Under the pieces are notes generated by a model. The model did no database searches, was not told the DNA's origin, and saw only the letters and a list, made by a program, of their open reading frames with translations. 64,000 bases of DNA from the NCBI RefSeq assembly GCF_037975245.1, contig NC_092569.1, positions 31,192,668-31,256,667 on the forward strand, in the 5' to 3' direction. A program made the translations under genes and the position numbers. This DNA is from Apostichopus japonicus. Lineage: Eukaryota > Echinodermata > Holothuroidea > Aspidochirotida > Stichopodidae. Of the stretch, positions 59,043-64,000 are shown piece by piece (the first letter of the stretch is position 1; every line of letters begins with the position of its first letter).

Positions 59043-59471
59043 TTAACATTTCATGGCCTCTTTAAGAGAATGTCTGTTATGATAAATGAAAAAGACAGCT
59101 TCATCCGCGTATTGAAGCAACATTGTTTCATTCCCGGTGAAATGAAGTCCCCTTAGAATTGTATTACAATGAATTGTCAAGGCTAGAACACACAGAGTAA
59201 AAAAATGAAGGCTTAAGTAGCAGTCTTGCCTAACACCTCTATTAATTGAAAAGAAACCTGCAGTATAACTATTGCTACAAATGCAAAAGCTACTGTTGTT
59301 AAAGAGAACATGAATCCACTTTTTAAAGCTATTGCCGAAATTAAAGAGAGTGAGAGTAGAGTGAATAAAGTTCCACTCCAATCTGTCAAGAGCTTGCTCA
59401 AAGTCAACTATAAAAATGAATCCTGGTACATTTTGCTCAGAAGTATAATTAATCAGATCTAAACAAATCAA
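59043..59471 (-). pseudogene. RT palm fragment with YADE
   Basis: 142 open codons: FIVDFEQALDRLEWNFIHST, FNFGNSFKKWI, INRGVRQDCYLSLHFFTLC, LLQYADEAVFF. The catalytic YADD box is YADE and the usual RQGCPLSP is RQDCYLSL, so the enzyme is inactive. Confidence 0.8.
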
Positions 59472-60640
59472 ATATTTTCGCCAATGAATTTTCCTTTAAT
59501 GACACCGCTTTACTGAGGACCGACTACTTTAGGAATAATTATTTAAAGCCGTGACGCAAGTGCCTTAGCAACTATTTTTGTTATCGGTATTCAGTAATGC
59601 GATAGGACGGTATTTTTTGTAGCATTATTTCCAGCTTTTATATTAAGAATTACAGTACCTCTTGACTGTACCTCCGACAAAGTACCATTAAGGTAACCAT
59701 GGTTAAATGCGTCTAACAAAGTTTGACCGATCACTGGCCAAAATTTCTTATAAAAGTTAATACATAGACAATCAGAGCCTGGGGCGTTGAATTTGCCATC
59801 TATAACATGGCTTGTTTACATCCATATAGGGAAAAAGCATCTTCACATAATTCAGAATCTTCAACACTAGGAGATTTGTTTGGATAATTATTAAGGAATT
59901 TCTTTGCAAAGCTAGTGTTAGAGGAATAACATTTTTGTATATATTTATTTGAATATACCGTGTTTATCAGTCAAAACACAGCCATCACTATTCTAAAGTC
60001 TCCGAATTGAACTATTGGTTTTACTTTTTTTTCTAAGCCTAAGAAATGCTTGGTATTTTCTAATTCTTCTTAACTAATCTAGCCCTATAACTAACGATTT
60101 CGGCCTAAAGCTTACAATTATAACAATCCAGCAACTTATGTGGGCCTCCTTTGGTTGTGAACGGATAACAGCAGTGTCGGAAATGTACAGCTGCTGTTCT
60201 AAAATAGAATCTTTGAAAGGAGCGACAGCGTGTTTTGGCTTTGGCTTTCTCGAAAACCATACTATTTCTTTTAATACTGTATTAAAAGTACTCCCGTCGT
60301 ACAGATTGATCCGGAAAGCAATTTTGGACAGGTTTTCACTGATAAATTCATAATTAGGGCAACCAAATTATGATCATTTAGAAAATCATTGTTGAATTTC
60401 AAGTAGCCGGGCCTCTGTTTTTTTGAATAGTTAGGCTAAGATTAACCATATAATGGTCGTACAAGATACCGGGAGAAAGAGTGATGCTATTTAGACAATG
60501 CTTGAGATCACCAGAAAGAAGAAAGAAATATAACCTACTATGAATGCCAGGAGTAACGTTAGAACTCCAAGTAAATTTTTGCACAACTGATTTCACTTCC
60601 CCACACGTCAATGAGATCAAAGATACCCATCAATGATAAG
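59043..60640 (-). mobile_element. Degenerate Tx1/L1-like non-LTR retrotransposon
   Basis: Minus strand fragments in order: end of an APE-type endonuclease (FTWSSNVTPGIHSRLYFFLL, ITLSPGILYDHYMV, near 60420-60560), FYKKFWPVIGQTLLDAFNHG (about 59750), KIVAKALASRL, then the RT palm at 59043-59471. Many stops and frameshifts; it is truncated after the catalytic region. The FYKxFW and GVRQDCYLS forms indicate the Tx1/L1-type lineage, unlike the CR1/L2-like copies elsewhere in the window. Confidence 0.78.
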
Positions 60641-61130
60641 ATTAGTCGTTCCTAGGCGATGTCATGAAATTAAAATTAGCTTCTATCTAATATAATGAAA
60701 ACAATATTAGTCAAAATACTGATGCCAGCTTGAATTGTTTTTATTTGCGTCATTTTACAATATTCTCAGCGATTTAAGATAACATTTGAATAAATACATT
60801 TTTAATCAATGACATTATCGATAAATGACAAAGTATTAGGCGTCATCGAGTTCCATGCAGTGCTAACTATTCCCTTGAAAAATGGTGCACCGTCATTAAT
60901 ATTTACCGCATGACATATGGTATCATTGTAATTCGACCAATGATCACGTTTGGGTATACCTGATCTATGTTAAAGATAATGTTCATGATATGTAATGACT
61001 ATACAAAGCTGATCGACACATTGCTGCCTTTCTGTCACATTGGTTTTCTAATTCTAAAATTTTGATACAACGATATTTAACATATGTTGTAATGTCTCCG
61101 ACCCTTGTGACCTTAAAGACTTCTAATTTA

Positions 61131-61634
61131 CTAATTTGATCTTCGGATTGCCTGTATTTTCATTGTTGTTGTTGTTATACCGCAATCAGAACCGTGAAGA
61201 TTCTTCCAGAAGATACCGCGGTTATCGTTGAACAAGTAGTCACCGTTGAGATTGGAGTAGCCGCAGGAATGGACAGTTGTTTGGTAGACCGGGTCTAGGT
61301 TTGCGCAGCATCTGCTTTTTGGATAATCATTAAAATAACAATAATAATAACCACAACCGTCACACCTAAAGCATTTACAATGTGGACGACTACGAGGGCA
61401 ATAAAGATTGCTGTCACAATCACTATGACAGATACAGTCAGAGTAGTCGTAGTCTCCTGTAGCTACGCGGTTGCTGAATGAGAAGCAGTTGCTGGTAGAG
61501 CCCGTATTGCTATCGTCTGGATACCACCAGCCACCTCGGTGTTTTTTCTGCGCAGTCGAAGCTACTCGATCCATCATTGTCTTGATCATGCGTACTAAAT
61601 CGTTTTCCTGAATTTGCCCCCATAGCGTTGTTAC
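61131..61634 (-). pseudogene. Second FReD copy, C-terminal exon with frameshift
   Basis: Acceptor TTACTTCCAG; the exon begins GNNAMGANSGKRFSTHDQDN and keeps the calcium-site string. At 61542-61547 a run of six A (minus) replaces the five in the paralogue at 4085-4569 and shifts the frame before HRGGWWYPDDSNTGS. After the shift the rest is open to MKIQ and stop. The insertion between GGWWY and CGYSNLNG is again about 80 residues, with 13 cysteines, and its centre differs from copy 1 while its edges (TSNC, DRVATG/NRVATG, NPVY/DPVY) are conserved. Confidence 0.8.
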
Positions 61635-61639
61635 CTGGA

Positions 61640-63434
61640 AGTAACGAATAATTGGGGAATTTATTTTCTTGTTACTTTGTTCCATTTCTGACCATTTGTA
61701 TGGAAACCTTAGTTCATAACATTGTTTATTGTGTTTATAGATTTCGTTATATCAATAGTATAGTGTATAGTATACTTTCAACAATTGCGAAGAAATATGA
61801 AATAATGAAGCAATACCAAGGTACGTGTGAGATCAGTAGAAATGTAATCAGCTCATTCTTTCAAGTACTCATATTTTGCAAATTGTAGTATGGTCTTGAA
61901 TTTTCAACGGTGTAGGTTTTCAAATAAGAGGAAAAGTTGTAATGTGCTTCTTTTTTTTTCGTCATCGTCTCTATAGTAAAATATCTTTTCTGACGTACTT
62001 TACTTCCATTTGATATAGACAAATCAATTATTTACCTATGTGATTATACATTATAACGATAAGAACTAAGGCAGGTAATGATTTTTGAGAAGTTGAAACG
62101 TACAGTTCGTCTCGACTGATCTCTGTCAAAAAAGTTCAAATTTATAGGATACTTTTGTTTTTATTATTGTAATATCATTGGCTTCTGAATAAACACAATG
62201 AACTAATTTTAAATTGTGAAATGAAACTTAATTTTATTTTTTTATTATTTCATGAAATGTAATTAGTTCACTCTTGAATAATATCTTTCATCCACAAAGT
62301 GAACTGAAAAGAGAACTGTTGCAGCAGTTCTATGGTTTCCAAACTAGTTATTATTCCTTCCTAAGATCGACAAAGCATGTGTGGAAATGCAAGAAAGTAT
62401 ACCCAGAACTATATAGAGGCTTGGTTGATATGATATATCATTATGTTACAATCTAAAATGATACCAACACGGGTCAAAGTGTTAAGCAATTGTACAATGA
62501 GCAATCAGTACGGGACTCTTAGCACAATGTCTAGTACATAGTTCTACATTAGTATCCACAATAGATTTATAATATGACCTGCGTATATGTACGAGTGCAA
62601 ATACTAGAGTATGATTACGACTACAGGTAGTTATGTTAGAATAAGATAACGCAATAATTACACTTCTGCGTATGATTGACATTTAGCACAATACATACAT
62701 TATCGATTGTCAGTGCGTTTGTTGCTGCGTTAGTTAATGTTTGGGCTTTTGTAAAAATGTTGTGCTTTCATGAAGGAGCTTTTTTTAGCTTCTTTCGGGA
62801 GCTCAAAAATGTGAATAGTGGTCAAAGTTTCGGTTTCTACTGAAAAAGGTTTCAATTCTGACAATTCGTTTGGTTACCTTAGTTTATATTATCGTAGATA
62901 ATTAAAATCTATTTATTTATATCAAATAATTAATAGTATTATTTCACTTTTTTGACAACTAATACAGTCCAACGACTTGAAGGTACGTAAGAGATGAACA
63001 AAAATGTTATATTTATTAAAATTAATTTAATTCATTCTTGGGTGGTGATTTCAATCACAAAGTTTTTTGTATCAAAGTAGCAAAGTAACATAGTAAAATG
63101 TTGCAAAGAAAGTTATAAGCTGTAGCAATTGTAATGTTTCCATACTAGTTATTTTTTATATATATATTTTTTTTTATATTCCTGAAAGATTCTTCGATCG
63201 ACAAAGTATTCGTGAATAAAGTAAGAAGTAAGGAAGTAATGTAAGAAAGTACTCGCAAATATATATAGGAGCTTGGTGGATATGATATATCGTGATGACA
63301 CAAGCTGTAATCAAATATGTATTTTTCATATATGTACATATATACTATTAGAAAATTGTTACATATTGATATTTTGAGCGTTTCATCAGAATTAGAATTG
63401 AGTGAGTGTGATTGACATTTAGCACAATACAAAC
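61640..63434. repeat. FReD intron containing an internal tandem duplication
   Basis: This intron corresponds to 4570-5849 of copy 1 but holds two versions of it. At 62700 the sequence matching the donor-side edge of the intron (TTTAGCACAATACATAC) runs directly into sequence matching the acceptor-side part (TGTCAGTGCG, TGCGTTAGTTAATGTTT; compare 4680-4880). The segment near 62310-62450 recurs near 63120-63300 (GATCGACAAAG, GGTTGATATGATATATC). No exon lies at the junction. Confidence 0.65.
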
Positions 63435-63697
63435 CAGCATTTCCATTGTAGCCACCCAATGACAGTTGGTATTTTTCTCCCTCGTTACTGATTCTGAAAG
63501 ATGAATAACGGCTGTGGTATGTTGATCCTTCTCTGTTTGTCTTTTCTGTTAGAAGTTGGTAGGGTTTTTGGTTTGTTAATTTGTATATTTTATCGTTTCC
63601 AATCCAATGATCTCCTGTGGGGTTTCCAAAACCGTTTTTGCACTCATTCCACTCATTGATAAAAGTTGACGGATCTACTTGTACGTCTTTGCAAAAT
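63435..63697 (-). pseudogene. Second FReD copy, middle exon with frameshift
   Basis: Starts ILQRRTSRSVNF after TTTCTATAG. Four T (minus; 63661-63664) stand where copy 1 has three, shifting the frame into an early TGA. Downstream in the other frame it reads INEWNECKNGFG, HWIGNDKIYKLTNQ, SSFRISNEGEKYQLSLGGYN and GNAG, clearly FReD. The donor is GTTTGT, weaker than the GTATGT of copy 1. Confidence 0.8.
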
Positions 63698-63938
63698 CTA
63701 TAGAAACAGAATAAACAAGTACATCGATACCATGTGAGTAATATATGGAGTGCCCCATTTTGCTACAATAACTTAAGAATTAACTGTTGTAGGTCAATAA
63801 ACTGATTGGATTGAACTGATAGTCAATTTAATCAATAGTTGAATTATTAATACGAATATTAGAGAACATAGTTCTGTCACATGAGAAAATGTACTGTTAA
63901 CACGGCAAAGCGTTTGTTTTCCAATAGTTCATACTTAC

Positions 63939-64000
63939 TGTCCAACCCCCACTAGACATTTCACAATAAACATCAAACCCGGAGCTTCCAGCGGAGTAAT
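63939..64000 (-). CDS. Second FReD copy, first FReD exon (partial at window edge)
   Basis: Minus strand reads YSAGSSGFDVYCEMSSGGWT at donor ACA|GTAAGT, equivalent to the end of exon 6365-6664. It continues beyond the window; 62 bases are visible, open and in the expected phase. Confidence 0.75.

Noticed and set aside
61131-61685. 184-aa ORF starting MEQSNKK as the true protein start
   Set aside because: Its first 60 residues are the wrong frame of the FReD exon; the correct frame begins at the acceptor at 61635 and is shifted by the homopolymer.

Overview
The window is AT-rich, intron-rich animal DNA packed with transposable elements. Secreted proteins combining fibrinogen-related (FReD), EGF and TIL domains, a tRNA-derived SINE, CR1/L2-like retrotransposons with a 2A-like N terminus, and a foldback element resembling sea-urchin TU elements all point to a marine deuterostome invertebrate. 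An echinoderm, perhaps a sea cucumber, is my best guess, but the species is inference.

Layout. (1) 4.0-17.1 kb, minus strand: a multi-exon gene whose exon phases all agree. It encodes a signal peptide, a FReD lacking its C-terminal exon, a TIL domain, an EGF domain, and a full FReD with a Cys/Tyr-rich insertion of about 80 residues in the ligand-binding P subdomain. Dead EGF and TIL exons lie between the live ones. (2) 17-33 kb: scattered candidate exons, a hAT-like element, a SINE, tandem repeats, a 3-kb foldback-like element (23095-26078) with CCTGGTRGAAATTCCAGT ends, and decayed CR1/L2-like retrotransposons. (3) 33040-50855: a 17.8-kb CACTA (EnSpm) DNA transposon with CACTGAAAA inverted ends, inverted subterminal arrays of CCGACTAA-type words, an intact 792-aa zinc-finger/tnp2-like transposase, and an 8-exon gene related to animal proteins annotated SAMD3-like. 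The transposase lies inside intron 1 of the second gene, which recalls the nested TNPD/TNPA organisation of plant En/Spm. (4) 51-61 kb: a P2X7-C-terminal-like pseudogene, an intact 1166-aa non-LTR retrotransposon, a THAP relic and a Tx1/L1-like relic. (5) 61.1-64.0 kb, minus strand: a second FReD copy, paralogous to the first including the hypervariable insertion. It carries one extra base in a homopolymer in each of two exons, and it runs off the window.

The host signal is therefore a local family of diversifying lectin-like secreted FReD proteins on the minus strand. Its copies are separated by about 44 kb of mostly mobile DNA. The two least ordinary items are the apparently complete CACTA transposon with a captured or accessory SAMD3-like gene, and the Cys/Tyr-rich insert in the FReD ligand-binding region, partly built from NAT-codon repeats and diverged between paralogues.
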